Shown here one piece after another: positions 19,640 to 32,051 of a stretch of 64,000 nucleotides of DNA; position 1 is the first letter of the stretch, and each line of letters begins with the position of its first letter. The notes below the pieces were generated by a model. The model searched no databases, was not told where the DNA came from, and was given only the letters and a program-made list of their open reading frames with translations. The stretch is from Selaginella tamariscina (taxonomy: Eukaryota > Streptophyta > Lycopodiopsida > Selaginellales > Selaginellaceae): assembly GCA_003024785.1 (NCBI GenBank), contig PUQB01000040.1:454880-518879 (forward strand), read 5' to 3'. The position numbers and the translations under genes were made by a program.

Positions 19640-20680
19640 ATTATCACTACTGGATTATTGATCAATATTGCCTTTTGTGCATAATCGTGAATAAAGCCTT
19701 AGTAAATATTTTAAGCACACTTTAGCACATATGTAGCACACTTTAGCACAATCTACATATGGAATGCAAAAGTTGTAGTTTTTGATGCAAATGTTTATTA
19801 AAGATGGTCTAAATATGTAGTACCATGATAATGTACCCGTTGCACGTATTAAGCTTATGGTGGAAAAGTGAAATGTTCTTCAAAGATATTTGTGGCAAAT
19901 GGTCCCTTCAATCAATTACATATTTAAATCACGCGGTCCATTTTCGATCGACATGCATTTATAATTAAGGTATTATTTATAAATAATATGTGTATGTTAC
20001 AAATATATGCCATTATCAACCCACGTGTTCCGGAGACCTGTCCTTTTCCTTTTCAACCCGCGTGTTCTTTTATCACATTTAATTTCTTTATTTTTTTTAT
20101 CATTTTCACCAATAAATTATAATATATATATGTGTGTGTCCATGCATAATTTAAAATAGAATATTCTATATAATTGTTTAAGGCTTCCGATCTTAATGTT
20201 CAGCAACCCCCGTACCCCGCCCGATTGGAAAAACGGAATCTAACCCCCCGCCATGCACGGTATGGTCGGACAGGTGCTGCCGCCCCGGGCCGGCGACAAA
20301 GCGAGCAGTGGTGATGGGTTAATGTGAACTGTTCATGTAAATAGAAAAAATAATAGTAAAAAATCTTTATTAAAAAAATTAGAAGTTTTCTCTACTTCAG
20401 TGACAACTGGTTTCCAGTGATAATGATTGCCGGAAAAGAGTTTAAAATACATAACGACAATAAGTGATTGCTTATGACTAATAAGAAATTGACATACAAT
20501 CTAATCTTTTATCGGTGGAACCACACACATCCGTTGTATCATATATAAAATGCGTTTGTTTTTTGTGTGGACAAGTTGCTTACTAAAAGACATATTTTTA
20601 TTATGCTTAAAACACACACGCACGCACGCACGCACGCACGCACGCGCCAGACCAAAATATGCATTTCAAGGAACCTGTAA
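19640..20680. other. Intergenic DNA with a GC-rich patch
   Basis: Mostly AT-rich. Bases 20,203-20,312 are sharply GC-rich (CCCCCGTACCCCGCCC, CTGCCGCCCCGGGCCGGCGAC), with no open frame or RNA fold I can assign. A (CACG)n tract lies at 20,613-20,645. Confidence 0.5.
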
Positions 20681-20684
20681 ATAT

Positions 20685-22095
20685 TCATACCACAACACCT
20701 GGATCATTGAGCAGCCTCTCAAGAGCATCCGGCTGCAAAACAACAGTGGCATCTACACCAGTACCATCTGCCGAAGGAAACAAGTAGAGCTTCCCTTCAT
20801 TAAGATCGTTAACTCCAAATGTAGCACCGATGGGCCTCCCAAAACCAAAATCATTCTCATAAACTGGATGCTTAGGAGAACTCACCACCATCATCGTCGG
20901 ATATATAGAAAAACCCTTAAACTTCTGCCCGTTCTTGAAACACTCGTCCATGAATGAGACTGCTCTAGTAGCCTTCTCGTCATCGAAGTCTCTGATGGCC
21001 TCGTGCAGGAGCGAAGCTGCGTGTGAGAGAGGCTTCTCAACGAGCTCCTTCACAGTGGCAGTTATGCAGCAGATTGTTATAGCATTCCCAAAGTAAGTGT
21101 GGGGTACCGACTTGATCTTGCCTCTGGCATTCACGAGCACAAGAAAGTTGGACAGAGATTTCAAGGACCGCGCAGCCGTAGCCTTCCTCCAGAAATCTGC
21201 ACACACCACAACGTACGTACTGAACTTTCTTCCTTCCTTTGAAACTCCGGCTTCTTCCTTGAGCTTTTCTATGGCGAACTTATCCATCTTAAAGAGCTTT
21301 GTACGCAGATCGGGCTTCTCCACACCAAACGACGGCACGTCTACATCGTCCCTCTTCTTGAAACCGGCGGCAGCAGCTGCTTCAAAGAACTTCTTGTCAT
21401 CGCTGAGGTCCAGCTGTTTGAAGCCGTAAAACTGCTGGGGCGTCTCGAAGATAGAACTGGTCCCTGTTCTCGCTGCCTCTGCCCATGAGTTGATGAACTT
21501 CCAGGCACTTACGCCGTCCATTGCCTGGTGACTAAACGCGACCCAATGGCGACTCCTCCACAACCAAACTTCGTCGCCTGTTCAAGCATTAGACTGGTTC
21601 AGAATACGTGCTAACTACGAGGGAGGGTGACTTATAAACAGTTACCTGGACAAAAAGAAGGGAATGATTTCCTTTCCATGGATACTGGGGAGGAGGATTA
21701 CCAACATCACACAGCGAATCACAGAAGTCGGACGGCTTGAAGTCCCCCAGTTCTTCAATAGTGGTATGAGTCTCAGCTGCAGTAAACTGCACACCAAGCT
21801 CCCCTGTACAGTCAATTTCGAGCACGGGACTAGAAACGCCATCTCCAGATCGCAATCTCCCCGCTAGAGGGGGGAACGCAACCAGGACCCGTGCGAGGCT
21901 CTGTGTCAGGTTAGTCGTCGTAAGGTCGAAACAGTCGCAAGTGTGCTCTTTGTAGAAAAGAAATCTCTTTTGATACGGAGAATACCTCATCATCCCATCG
22001 AACGCGCTGAGTTCATACTTTGTCTTCTCAATCTCTTCAGTAGGCTTGACGATCTCTGTGAACACAGTCTTCACCGCCTTGACCTCCATGTTCAT
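20685..22095 (-). CDS. BAHD acyltransferase, one intron, one-base frameshift
   Basis: BAHD enzymes move an acyl group from acyl-CoA to alcohols or amines in the cytosol (HCT-like and many others). Exon 1 runs from MNMEVKAV (22,095; MEVKAV at 22,089 also possible) to 21,646. A 68-bp GT-AG intron (21,578-21,645) falls right after FVQ, the conserved BAHD intron site. Exon 2 runs to the stop at 20,685. The catalytic HxxxD is HQAMDG (21,516-21,530). The structural DFGWG is DFGFG (20,838-20,852), a mild variant. Exon 2 starts in one frame (ATKFGCGGVAIG) but the HxxxD lies in the next, so one base appears missing at about 21,542-21,545 in a CCC run. Total coding is about 445 residues, normal for the family. 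Either a very young pseudogene or a sequence error. The substrate cannot be inferred. Confidence 0.85.
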
Positions 22096-22399
22096 TACGC
22101 CCTTACTTGCTTCTTCATCATCATTAAGCACCAACAAAGAGTTAGAAGAGTGAAGATGCGTTTTGTTTTGTAGTGTTTGGTGACACGGCATACAAAGATC
22201 TACATTCTTCTCTGACAGCACTTGCATGTTACCATGGTTTACTGCAACAGATATCAAGCAAACCATGGTGTCCATCATTGTCAAAGTTTTCCCAACGTGG
22301 CTGTAGTACACAACTGCAGATGCACGATTTCTCGGCTGCACAGGATGTCTTACTGATGAGGAGCAGTAAGTATACACACGCCCTAATGTAAGTATATAT

Positions 22400-22885
22400 A
22401 TTTAATAATAACAGAATATTCAGATACTAACATACATGTGTATACACATATATGTATATAATAGTCAAGCTAATAGAAGTTGTATAGTTAATCGATGTAT
22501 ACAATTATAACATAGACAAATTGACCAAATAGAGGATTTATAACATTATCACTGCAAGTTCTACAAGCTATTTAAACACAGACAGACAGACATCCGCACA
22601 CATACTGTGTGTGTGTGTGTGTGTGTGTGTAAATTAATGTATGTATGTATTTATAAATATAATATTTACCACGGAATGTCGTACGAATGCCATGTATCAA
22701 CTCTAGACCATTAAGATGTTGAATAGACGGTTCAGATTGATTACATAGTGTGGCATTTAGTCGACGGTCGGTGGTAAGTACGATGTATATATGTATATGT
22801 CTCATATAAACATATATAATGTACAATTATCATGTCTATATCATATTATAACGTTATATTACACAGTCATTATATGATACTGATC
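22400..22885. repeat. Dispersed repeat, inverted copy of 6.24-6.60 kb
   Basis: Reverse complement of the repeat at 6,240-6,605, with a longer (TG)n tract. It lies just upstream of the BAHD start. Confidence 0.65.
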
Positions 22886-22889
22886 ATTG

Positions 22890-25080
22890 TAAACCAAGAG
22901 AATTCCACATCCATGCGGACTTATGGGAGCATCTTCCAAACTCAATAGCAGTGCCAAAGTGTCCCACGTGGTAATTGGTGTTGCTGCACATGTAAGTTAT
23001 GTAAATCTTTCTTCTTCTCGTCGTATCCTATGCAATACACCTAGTGTGTACTATCTCCGAGGCAAAGTATTTTGACAACCAATTTAAAAGAAAACTTAAT
23101 ATTTAAAGAACACTTCTTTTGTTAAATTATTTTACATTCATGCTTTGTTGGGTGGTTTATTGAACATTTATGAATAATTTATTCTATCGACTATACCTGA
23201 ATAAGATCAAACAAGACCATGCCCAAGCAGTGTACATTAAGGAGTAATGGAACAAGGGTTTGACTCCATTCAAAATTAATCAATGGCCATGTTGGTTAAA
23301 CTACATTACATGTTATTGAGGAGTACAAAAAGAGTTAAAGAATGTATGGTGGGTTTAATTTGCAATTCAAGATTAACAATATTAAGAATCACTAAAACAA
23401 ATAGGCAAGTCTAAATTTTAAAGGAGGATAAAGATATTGTAACTAGAGTAGAATATAAGAGTATAAGATTAGATCACAATTATATTGATATACCACTATA
23501 GTATTATGTAAAATCATGTTTGTGCTCGTAAAAAATTAGTTTGTTTGAAACTTTTAAGATATGATATTATATAATAATTATAGGTATTTTAAAATGCAGT
23601 TAAAGTTATCTCTAAAGTACACTAAGTAATTGTATAAATTAGTTTGATTTTACTTTTTATTTTTAAATTTAATTATTGTTACTTATTAAATTATGTTAAT
23701 AAATATTTCACTAACCCTAAGGAACAATTATGAATAAGTATATTTTAAAAGAATACAATCGTTAAAAGATTTTATGAAACATTTGAATTTTCAAACGATA
23801 TAAATTTTTGTTATTACATTATTTATAATGGGATTGTGTATATTTGAATAAAAGTTCCAAATCTAGAGTCACATGAGTTATATTTTTAAGCCTAATCCAA
23901 AACTTCTTAACACAAAATCTTAATAATTTAAATACTTTAGGGCCAACCCTCACTAACAACTTTTAAATTAAAGGTAATTAATTTTTTAATTGTGAAGGTA
24001 ACTAATTATGTAGATATGTAGTTAATATGTTAATAATTTCAAACTTAAATCAAGGATTTTTTAAACATTATTCAAATTGATATTTAATTATTCATAAATT
24101 AATATACAAAATTAATAAATTAATAATATTTGTATAAATTTTTAAAATATAAATTTGATTTATATATTTTATACAAATAAGACACACTTAAAATCATTAT
24201 ATAAAATTGATTTTAATTTTTATAATTTAAATCACCATGAGTTTTTAATGGATTAACTTCATTTAAAAATTATAATATAGGTAAAAAAAAAGCCGGTTTT
24301 GAACAAGTATCATATTAAATTCATGATTATTTAAATTTTCCATTCATAACACCATTTTGTGAATGATCATAAACATAAAAAATCTGTTGCTAAAGAATTC
24401 TTTAAGAATTCTGTGAGGTAAAACTTTTGTTATTTTTCTTTTTTTATTTTAAAAAATATTAAGAATAATTTGAGGTTTTTACACTTGTTTCTTGTTTTTA
24501 TTTTGTGTTTACATTAGTGCGTGAACAATCCAAATAAATAAAGTAAAACTTTGAGGTAATACGAATATTCTTAAGGGCTATTTTATTCATTTTAAAAAGT
24601 TTTTAAAAATACATTTGTGAGTAAGAAAGGTCTATAGATGACATGTGCATCGTTAAAAAACAATTATGTATTGAGAAATAGTAAGAAAAGTGTACTTTCA
24701 AAAATATGAATTTTGTTGTAAAGAGAGATTTTAAGTAAATTTATTTTTAAGAAGTTTTAGGGTTATTTTTAGAGATTTTTAACCTTGTTAAGTGGTATTT
24801 AAATGTTTATGTTAGGTTAAGTGTAATAAAGAGTTGACACATGAATGTGTCAAGGAGTTTTTATAGAGAAATTGTAGATCTTATTAAGAAAATTTTATAA
24901 AACTTGATATTATGCAATTTGGATGTGTCGAAATATATTTGTTTAAAGTTTAAAATTAATAAGAAATATGTAAGAATATTCTAATCTATGAATATGTTGC
25001 CAACATAGGTTCATGTTAGAAGTATTAAATACTTTAATTTGTATATGTTAAAAAAAGGAGTGTGAAAAAATTTATATTAA
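22890..25080. other. AT-rich intergenic DNA
   Basis: More than 2 kb of low-complexity AT-rich sequence. I see no gene, RNA or element in it. Confidence 0.6.
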
Positions 25081-25084
25081 TTGG

Positions 25085-25865
25085 TTTCTTCGTCTTCTTC
25101 TTCATCATAAAATCCCTGTGAAAGTGGTGAAGAAAAGCAATTACTAAAAGGCTTATAATGAGGTTTTAATACAAAACAAATGTTTAATGAGTAAGTAATC
25201 AAAGTTACTTATGGTGGAAAATAAAAAAGAATAATTTTTAATTGCATACTAAAAAATCTTAAATATTCATTAATTTTATGTGTTTTAAATTACAACATTT
25301 CTTAGTTATGTTGCCAAGACTTGAATCTAGGTCATTGGGGTGAGAATTGAGTATACTCAAGAGCAATAATTACTTTATTGTATTAAAAAAAGAATGGATG
25401 GGCTTCCACCCAAATGATGTGGATTAAAATCTCGGCAACAAAAGCAAGCACTATTATAGTATAAAGCACAAATAACTAATGAATATTTAAGATTTTTATT
25501 AAGTTTAATTATAATCATTCTTTTTCATTTCTTATCACAGGTGAAACAATGAATTTCAATTACTTACTCATTCAACATTTATTTTGCATTAAAACCTTGT
25601 TCTAATCTCTTTAATAGTTATTTTTATTCATCAACTTCACATGCAGTTTGTGATGAAAAAGAAGACAAAAGAAAGCAATTGTTAAGGGACTTAAAATGAA
25701 GTTTTAATGCAAAAAAAAATGTTTATTAAGTAACTAGTCTAAATTCCTTACCCTATCTGCATTAGGAAATGAAAAAGAAAGATTGTAAATGTGTTTGTTG
25801 AACTTAATAAAAAAATTTAAATATTTTTAAATTCTGTGTATTTTAGACTACAGTAAATTGACTTT
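25085..25865. repeat. Triplicated repeat, two direct and one inverted copy
   Basis: About 200-bp units lie at 25,085-25,300 and 25,640-25,860 (direct) and at 25,460-25,650 (inverted). Shared words are GAAAAGCAATT.CTAA, TGAGGTTTTAATGC-AAA and TCTTAAATATTCATTA. The inverted and third copies are adjacent and would form a fold-back structure. Confidence 0.6.
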
Positions 25866-25869
25866 TAAA

Positions 25870-26760
25870 GTGTGATTCTATACGTGGTAACGAGTCTGAC
25901 GAACCTGTCGCTAAAGAATTAGCCACCAAAATCAGTTTGTGGGATAAGGATCCATAAAGCAAACTTATCGTATGTGTTAATTAAGAAGTGTGTACCCAAG
26001 CCTTTCGAGAGAAGTAAGGGAAATACTTGTGTTCTATGTGTAAAACTATTTGAGCTAGTCCCTACACATCCGTGTGCACCATTTGTAGTGGTTTCTTGGC
26101 CATGTACCTAATAAGCTCGATAGCGTGTACTTCTGTCTTATTAGGGTCCCTAGGTTTAGTTTTCAGATGTACCACACCATGCACCATGTTCTCAACTCCC
26201 CGTGTGCGTTTGTAATTATCTCTCGTGCCTCAAATGTGTGTTTTCCTATGTTGCTACTAAGTTCACTTGCCTTTGCTGTCACCACTGAGAACGCTTCTAG
26301 CCTTTGTTGTTACCACTGGGACATTTGAGCACGAGTGACACTTGAAATTGCCAAATTGTTGATGAGCTTGCAAGTGTAAAGATCGTCTAGATTTCATGTG
26401 TGTTGATTGACTTCACCCATAGAGCACTAGAGTCGGACTGAGGTCATGGGCTCTATCCCTAGCACAAAGGACTTCCTCTTGAGATGTTCGGTCATCCATA
26501 TTGGGTTAAAGTGAACTTGCTACTAGTTACCAGTAGAGTTTATAGGGTTCTGTCATATTACCAGCATTCAATTACTAACACTAGTTACTAAACTGAGAAT
26601 TATTCCCAGGCAATTCCATAATCAACAAAGGTTGCAAGATTAGGTCACCTACCACTAGGGTGGATTAGGGTAGATTAGTGATTATTTCTTTCTTAATGAT
26701 AATTAAAGAGTTGTCTTGTGTATATTTTAATCTGAATGCATGAGTTATTGCTTTAATACC
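25870..26760. mobile_element. Probable internal remnant next to a copia-like LTR
   Basis: Mixed-composition sequence, less AT-rich than its surroundings, between the triplicated repeat and the LTR at 26,762. A degenerate initiator-Met primer-binding site, TGGTATTAAAGC on the minus strand, abuts the LTR at 26,750-26,761. No gag or pol similarity is visible, so this may be a non-autonomous (TRIM/LARD-like) or heavily decayed element. Confidence 0.4.
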
Positions 26761-26761
26761 A

Positions 26762-26924
26762 TGTTATAAAGTGATAGAACCTGAATACTGATGACACCCT
26801 TGGCCAAGTGAGCTAGTTTATTGAATTATATGAAGAATATATACATTGTTGATACACAATTCATACTCTATTCTTGGTATTGTAGCTATCTACGTGTCAT
26901 TTTATTTGGAATATTTCCTCAACA
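26762..26924 (-). mobile_element. Copia-like LTR (163 bp)
   Basis: On the minus strand it runs TGTTGAGGAAATATTCC to TATAACA, with the primer-binding-like site immediately after it. Length, TG-CA ends and the flanking site fit an LTR. It interrupts coding-like sequence (next entry). The partner LTR is not identified in the window. Confidence 0.5.
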
Positions 26925-27358
26925 CTCACTGCCTTTTATCTTCTTCTTCACCTCATGAAGCACATGTTTTTCAAGCTCCACAAGTTCTCTGTGGACCTTA
27001 TGAATTATATGCTGGTGTCTTTCATTCTGCACATACACATTTTATATTTATTTTTAATTTAAATTATTAAAAACTGTATTTAAGTAGTAATAAGTATCAT
27101 TTTATTCCATTTTATTTAAGGGATATAAACGATGACTTAATACTTAACAGCTTATATAATGAACAAATGATACCTGCTGATACATAGTCTTCTTTGGCCA
27201 TACACTTTTGCTGGAGGATTTAAGTAAGGAGATTGCTGATACAAAGGATCTGTGTATAATGGAAGAGTTTGATGAGGATGATTGTAAGCCATCCGAAATA
27301 CGAAGAGTATAATTGTACAAGTAAAACCTCCTATAATGAAAGTCAAACTACTAAGCAC
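26925..27358 (-). pseudogene. Two coding-like exons cut by the LTR
   Basis: A minus-strand segment 27,025-26,925 reads ERHQHIIHKVHRELVELEKH, then VLHEVKKKIKGSE, after an acceptor (TGTGCAG). It stops abruptly at the LTR edge. Upstream, 27,358-27,172 reads a hydrophobic start, then HPHQTLPLYTDPLYQQ and a GTATCA donor. The two do not join in phase as drawn. Unrecognised; likely a host gene broken by the insertion. Confidence 0.3.
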
Positions 27359-27407
27359 AATTTTAAGTAAGTGAGAATTAACAATTAATATTTCTTAGCT
27401 GTTAAAT

Positions 27408-27634
27408 GGGGAGTTACGTGATCAAGTCAGTGACGTAAGATATTCTTGAATTAATTAATTAAGAATGGATTATCTTATTCATTAATACACCCGTACCAAG
27501 TCAAAAACGTGAAGTTTGATGAAAGAAATGAAATTTTAGCACGTCATTGACTAGCATAACTTACATCATCTTAAATTAATTTATTATTAAATACATAGTA
27601 TCAATTTATATTGAGCTTATAGTTTAACATTAAG
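27408..27634. repeat. Left arm of a 3.5-kb inverted-repeat unit
   Basis: About 230 bp starting GGGAGTTACGTGATCAAG, which is nearly identical to the reverse complement of 30,735-30,967. Shared blocks include TTCATTAATACACCCGTACC and TAGCACGTCATTGACT. No target duplication is evident at the outer ends, so it could be a transposon terminus or a simple inverted duplication. Confidence 0.75.
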
Positions 27635-28919
27635 TGTGTGTGTGTGTATACATATATATGATTATTTGTTTATATATTCATTTCATAATATATTAATAAA
27701 ACAATATATACAAATAAGTATGAAATATGAAGTGACCAGGCTTTTAATTATATACCGTATTACATTGTAAGTAATCAAGAAGTTAAAAAATGTATTAAAA
27801 GACTATATTATATTTATATGTAAAAATAATTATTAATATAATATTTAATTAATAAGTTAATTCTAATTATTAAAAGGAGGAAAGTATCTATTATTATCTA
27901 TCAATTATTCTAAGTGCTTATCAGGAGGAAATGACGTAGGAAATGGTGCAGGTTAAGGTTTAAAGAAAGATATTTTATAATCTGTAACTTATACTACTTG
28001 TCCAGGTTTTTTAATATATTTAATGTTAATTTTAAGTTTATACATAATTAGAATATACTAGTATATTTGTTGATGAGAGTGTTGAAATAGCTATAAACTC
28101 ATATTAATAATATATAAATATAAATAACTTATGTAAGTAATAATATATACTTAAAATTTCTTAAAAGTTCAATAACAGATGTATAATATATTTTATATAT
28201 TAAAGATATTTAAAATATCTTAGTTATATCCCTATTGACAATAAATATATGTTAGAATATAGATGACTTAAGCTATATTTGGTTTTACATTTATTTAATC
28301 ATAAAAACATTTTAATAGTGTTTTAATAAAAAAGTTGAAGTATATATAAGAATGACTTAGATTTTATTTTACTCTTAAATTTATTAATAGAAATAAATTA
28401 GAATCTTATATAATAAATTTATTGTGTATGTGCATGTATGTATCCATGTCATATTAAATCTTAAAACCACAAGACAGTATTTATCAAGCATTTACACATA
28501 GGAGTTTATCAATAAACCTACCATGTTAAAAATAATAATTAAATTAAAAATAAATTTATTAAATTAAAGATAATAATTTAATTAAGGGTCATTAAATAAT
28601 TAAATCTAATTTAAGAATAAATTTATTAAGTTAAAAATAATAAATTAAATTTAGGAGCTTCAAATAAATTAATTAGGTTAAGAATAACAATTATATTAAA
28701 GATCTTTATAAATAAACTCACCAAGTTAAAAATAACAATGAGTTAAAAATTCAATTTAGAAATAAATTCATTAACAACTAAGTAAAAGTTAATTAATTAA
28801 TTAATTATTAAATAATTAAACCCACAACGGTGACATGTGTAATACTACAGTAGAAAGTTTAATTTTGAATAGGTTTCAATGATAAGTAAAGATTTATATA
28901 TTATTATAATGATTAAGAA

Positions 28920-28922
28920 TAT

Positions 28923-28990
<68 letters not shown>
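28920..28990. repeat. Compound (TA)n(GA)n(TG)n microsatellite
   Basis: Copy of the intron microsatellite at 62,797-62,895 of the main synthetase gene, duplicated with the pseudogene. The (GA)n tract is about 42 bp. Confidence 0.9.
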
Positions 28991-28998
<8 letters not shown>

Positions 28999-29754
28999 TG
29001 TTCTTATTCCCATATTTCATACTGTATACTATACTTTATAATACTATACTCTAGCACAATATATAATATGATGGTTCAGTCGTACTAAATAAAAACAATA
29101 GTATATACTAGATAAAATACATATATTAATATAATATATATTATATTAAATTATTTAAGCGTATACCTACATTTTTAACAAGCCAATCTGTTTAAAAAAA
29201 TTAAATAATTATAAAAACAAATATATTATAAAGCTGCTAGAAACTAATTATAAAAATGAGTGCAAACCTGTGCGGCTTCATACTCAGGCAGAAGAGTGGA
29301 GGAGTTTTCCTATGAGGCCCAAACTCCATATCTCTGATAAATACGTAAATGTATATACTATTATATTCTTATTGTATATGTAGTATATATACTATATTTA
29401 ATTTATTAATTGCCGTGTATATTAATAAAAGATAAATCAAAACCTTGAAGGAATTATGCTGTTGATCAACTGTTTTAAGAGCAAATTCAACTGCTTTTTT
29501 CCTGAGCTCAATTGGTGTCAATCTCATCCGTTCATCCACTTAATAGATTGCAACACTGCTTCAATTATTATATTCAATCATGGTTAATATATAATTAAGA
29601 TCATGAATAATATATCGTATATAGTGCACAGACATATACACGCAGGCATACGCACGCACACACACACATGTTTACCTTTAAGTTCAATAGGAAGACCGTG
29701 ACAATCCCATCCAGGAACAAATGAAACTTTACATCCTTGAAGAAGCTGAAGATC

Positions 29755-29796
<42 letters not shown>

Positions 29797-30115
29797 GCGT
29801 GTGCGTGGACATTAAACTAAAGAAACCAGTTTATAAACTATGTAGAATGTCGTAAACTAAAATAAAATCTATTGCTTACTTGATAACGATTGATAAAGTC
29901 TTTCAGAATCTTGTTTAGTGCGTGTCCAATGTGCAAGTCGCCGTTTGCGTAAGGTTTGCGTAAGGTGGCCGATCATGAAGCGTAAATGGTTCCTGAAGGA
30001 CATAACGTGTGTGTGTGTGTGTGCGTGCGTGTACTATAGTATAACAATTAATTGTGGAAACAGTCACGTTTATAACACACACACATGTATGTGTGCCTGC
30101 GTGCGTGGTGTGTGT

Positions 30116-30151
30116 CTATATATATATATATATATAATATATATATATATA

Positions 30152-30242
<91 letters not shown>
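30116..30242. repeat. Compound (TA)n(GA)n microsatellite, 75 bp of GA
   Basis: Interrupted (TA)n then an uninterrupted (GA)n of about 75 bp, the longest in the window. It lies between the N-terminal and HIGH-motif exons of the synthetase pseudogene. Open frames across it (SLSLSL or ERERER) are artefacts of the repeat. Confidence 0.95.
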
Positions 30243-30246
<4 letters not shown>

Positions 30247-30734
30247 TTGTGAAGTAAACGCCTGAAGTTGCGGTTCTCTTGTGACTGAATTCGCCTTGAG
30301 ACTGAATTGGTCTGTGGCAAATCAACAGTGTGCTTGTATCTTGATTCGGATTGCTCTGGAAAATGAAAGAATAGTGTGTGTGTGCGTGTGTGTGTGTGTA
30401 AACAATACACTTGCATTTTTTGCTGCAGCGAATACTTGTAGCGAACTGGAACAATTTCTTACTCTTGTAGAGCTCGTAAGGAGTGCGTGTGGATGCCAAT
30501 GTGTATCTGTGTGGCAAGCAGATGCAACACAAAATTCTAAATGCATTTGAAAATATTAAGTTGCATTTATTTACTATAACACACACACCACACACACACA
30601 CATATATATACACACACACATATACATATATATTTAATTTTTTTTTACACTATATTTTGCATTATGTTACATACATCGAACAAATTTATAATCACTGTTT
30701 TTTCTTTATATAGAGTATAAATAGAAGTTAATAG

Positions 30735-30967
30735 TTTAATGTTAAAGTTAAACTATAAGCTTAGTATAAATTGATACTATGTATTTAATAATAAATTAAT
30801 TTAAGATGATGTAAGTTATGCCAGTCAATGACGTGCTAAAATTTCATTAATTTCATTTCTTTCATCAAACTTCACGTTTTTTACTTGGTACGGGTGTATT
30901 AATGAATATGATAATCCATTCTTAGTTAATTAATATCTCACGTCACTGACTTGAGCATGTAACTCCC
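30735..30967. repeat. Right arm of the 3.5-kb inverted-repeat unit
   Basis: Near-identical inverted partner of 27,408-27,634, ending CATGTAACTCCC. Similarity extends over the whole ~230 bp with small indels. Confidence 0.75.
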
Positions 30968-30969
30968 TT

Positions 30970-32045
30970 TACAAAGAACAGGGTTTTAAAATAGTACTTT
31001 AGTATTGAAAAAGAGTTTGGTTCCGATAACTTAGTCTGACGTAACTATGTACTAATGGGGATAAGTATAGTAACAAACCCTTATGTAAAGGGTAATGAGA
31101 AACACCGAGGGATGTAGAAATGTAAGGTTATAATACCGTAACATGTGGAAATGTGGAAACAATTTAAAAAAATTAAAGAAATGCTTGTGTATGGTCAAGC
31201 ATTTGAGATTAACTCAAAACTGCTTGTTGTGTGCTAGACGATAGAGGTTGTTAACAACATTTAATATTAAGGAATAAAGTAAGTATTTATTTTTGTTAAT
31301 TAAGGATACTAATTAGAAGCCTCCAATATAAATTATAGTTAAATAAAGAAATTAACCATTGTGTCGTGTGTATTAGATGACAAACTTTGCAAATGTGCAA
31401 AAGGTCTTAAATGCAAGTTGTAACTAAAATGGGCATGGCTATAGTCCCATTTCCTAATAATTAGCAATTTTAGCTATTTAATTAGCATTTTCTAATATTA
31501 AAGGAATATTCTTTAGAATATATGTTTGAAAAGAGAATATTCTTTATTTTATTTTGTATTCTACCCTTTAATAAATTATAGCATTCATTGAACAAAAATT
31601 AATAACATTATAAAAGTAGAAGTATTAAATTATATAATATATTGCCTAATATAACAATTAAGGAAGAGCATAAGAGGTACATTATATAAATATTGATGTT
31701 GTTATTAAAATATTAATATTTAAATATAACATTATTAATTAAAAATTTGTAGTAGTAATAATATATATATAAAATCCTATAATAATATAGTCAATCTTCC
31801 ATATCATTTTTTAAATTTATATAGTTAAGTATACAATTTGGTACTATTATTAAAGAGTTTATAATAATTATGAATATTAAATATATGATATTTTATAATT
31901 TTGTAATTGCTTTAAGCTTCAGAAAACATACATTCCCTTGCAGTTTTGTTAATCGTGACTTTATCAACGCTTCTTGACATCCACCCATATCGAATGGATT
32001 TAACATTTATAAAACATGCTGGGTCTTTTTGATTGGGAGACCATG
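30970..32045. other. AT-rich intergenic DNA
   Basis: No gene or element is recognised. It forms the 3' flank of the DUF7869-type gene. Confidence 0.55.
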
Positions 32046-32051
32046 TTTTCT

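Larger units (their letters stand above)
28880..30560 (-). pseudogene. Isoleucyl-tRNA synthetase 5' pseudogene
   Basis: Copies the 5' part of the main gene, introns included. 30,420-30,545 and 30,245-30,345 resemble the transit-peptide region and the following N-terminal exon (YKHTVDLPQTN, then a frame slip). 29,885-30,010 holds the HIGH-motif exon ([16 protein letters not shown]). 29,676-29,745 reads [15 protein letters not shown], 29,455-29,560 RLTPIELRKKA, and 29,278-29,338 RYGVWAS. Damage is clear. An 11-bp tandem duplication (CTTACGCAAAC twice) lies just before the HIGH motif. The exon at 29.3 kb has a TAG for tryptophan. Two exons (main gene 63,035-63,380) are deleted. The unit sits between inverted repeats. 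Confidence 0.85.

Noticed and set aside
29918..30619. Long open frames of ERERER and SLSLSL
   Set aside because: They run through the (GA)n tract and are microsatellite translations.
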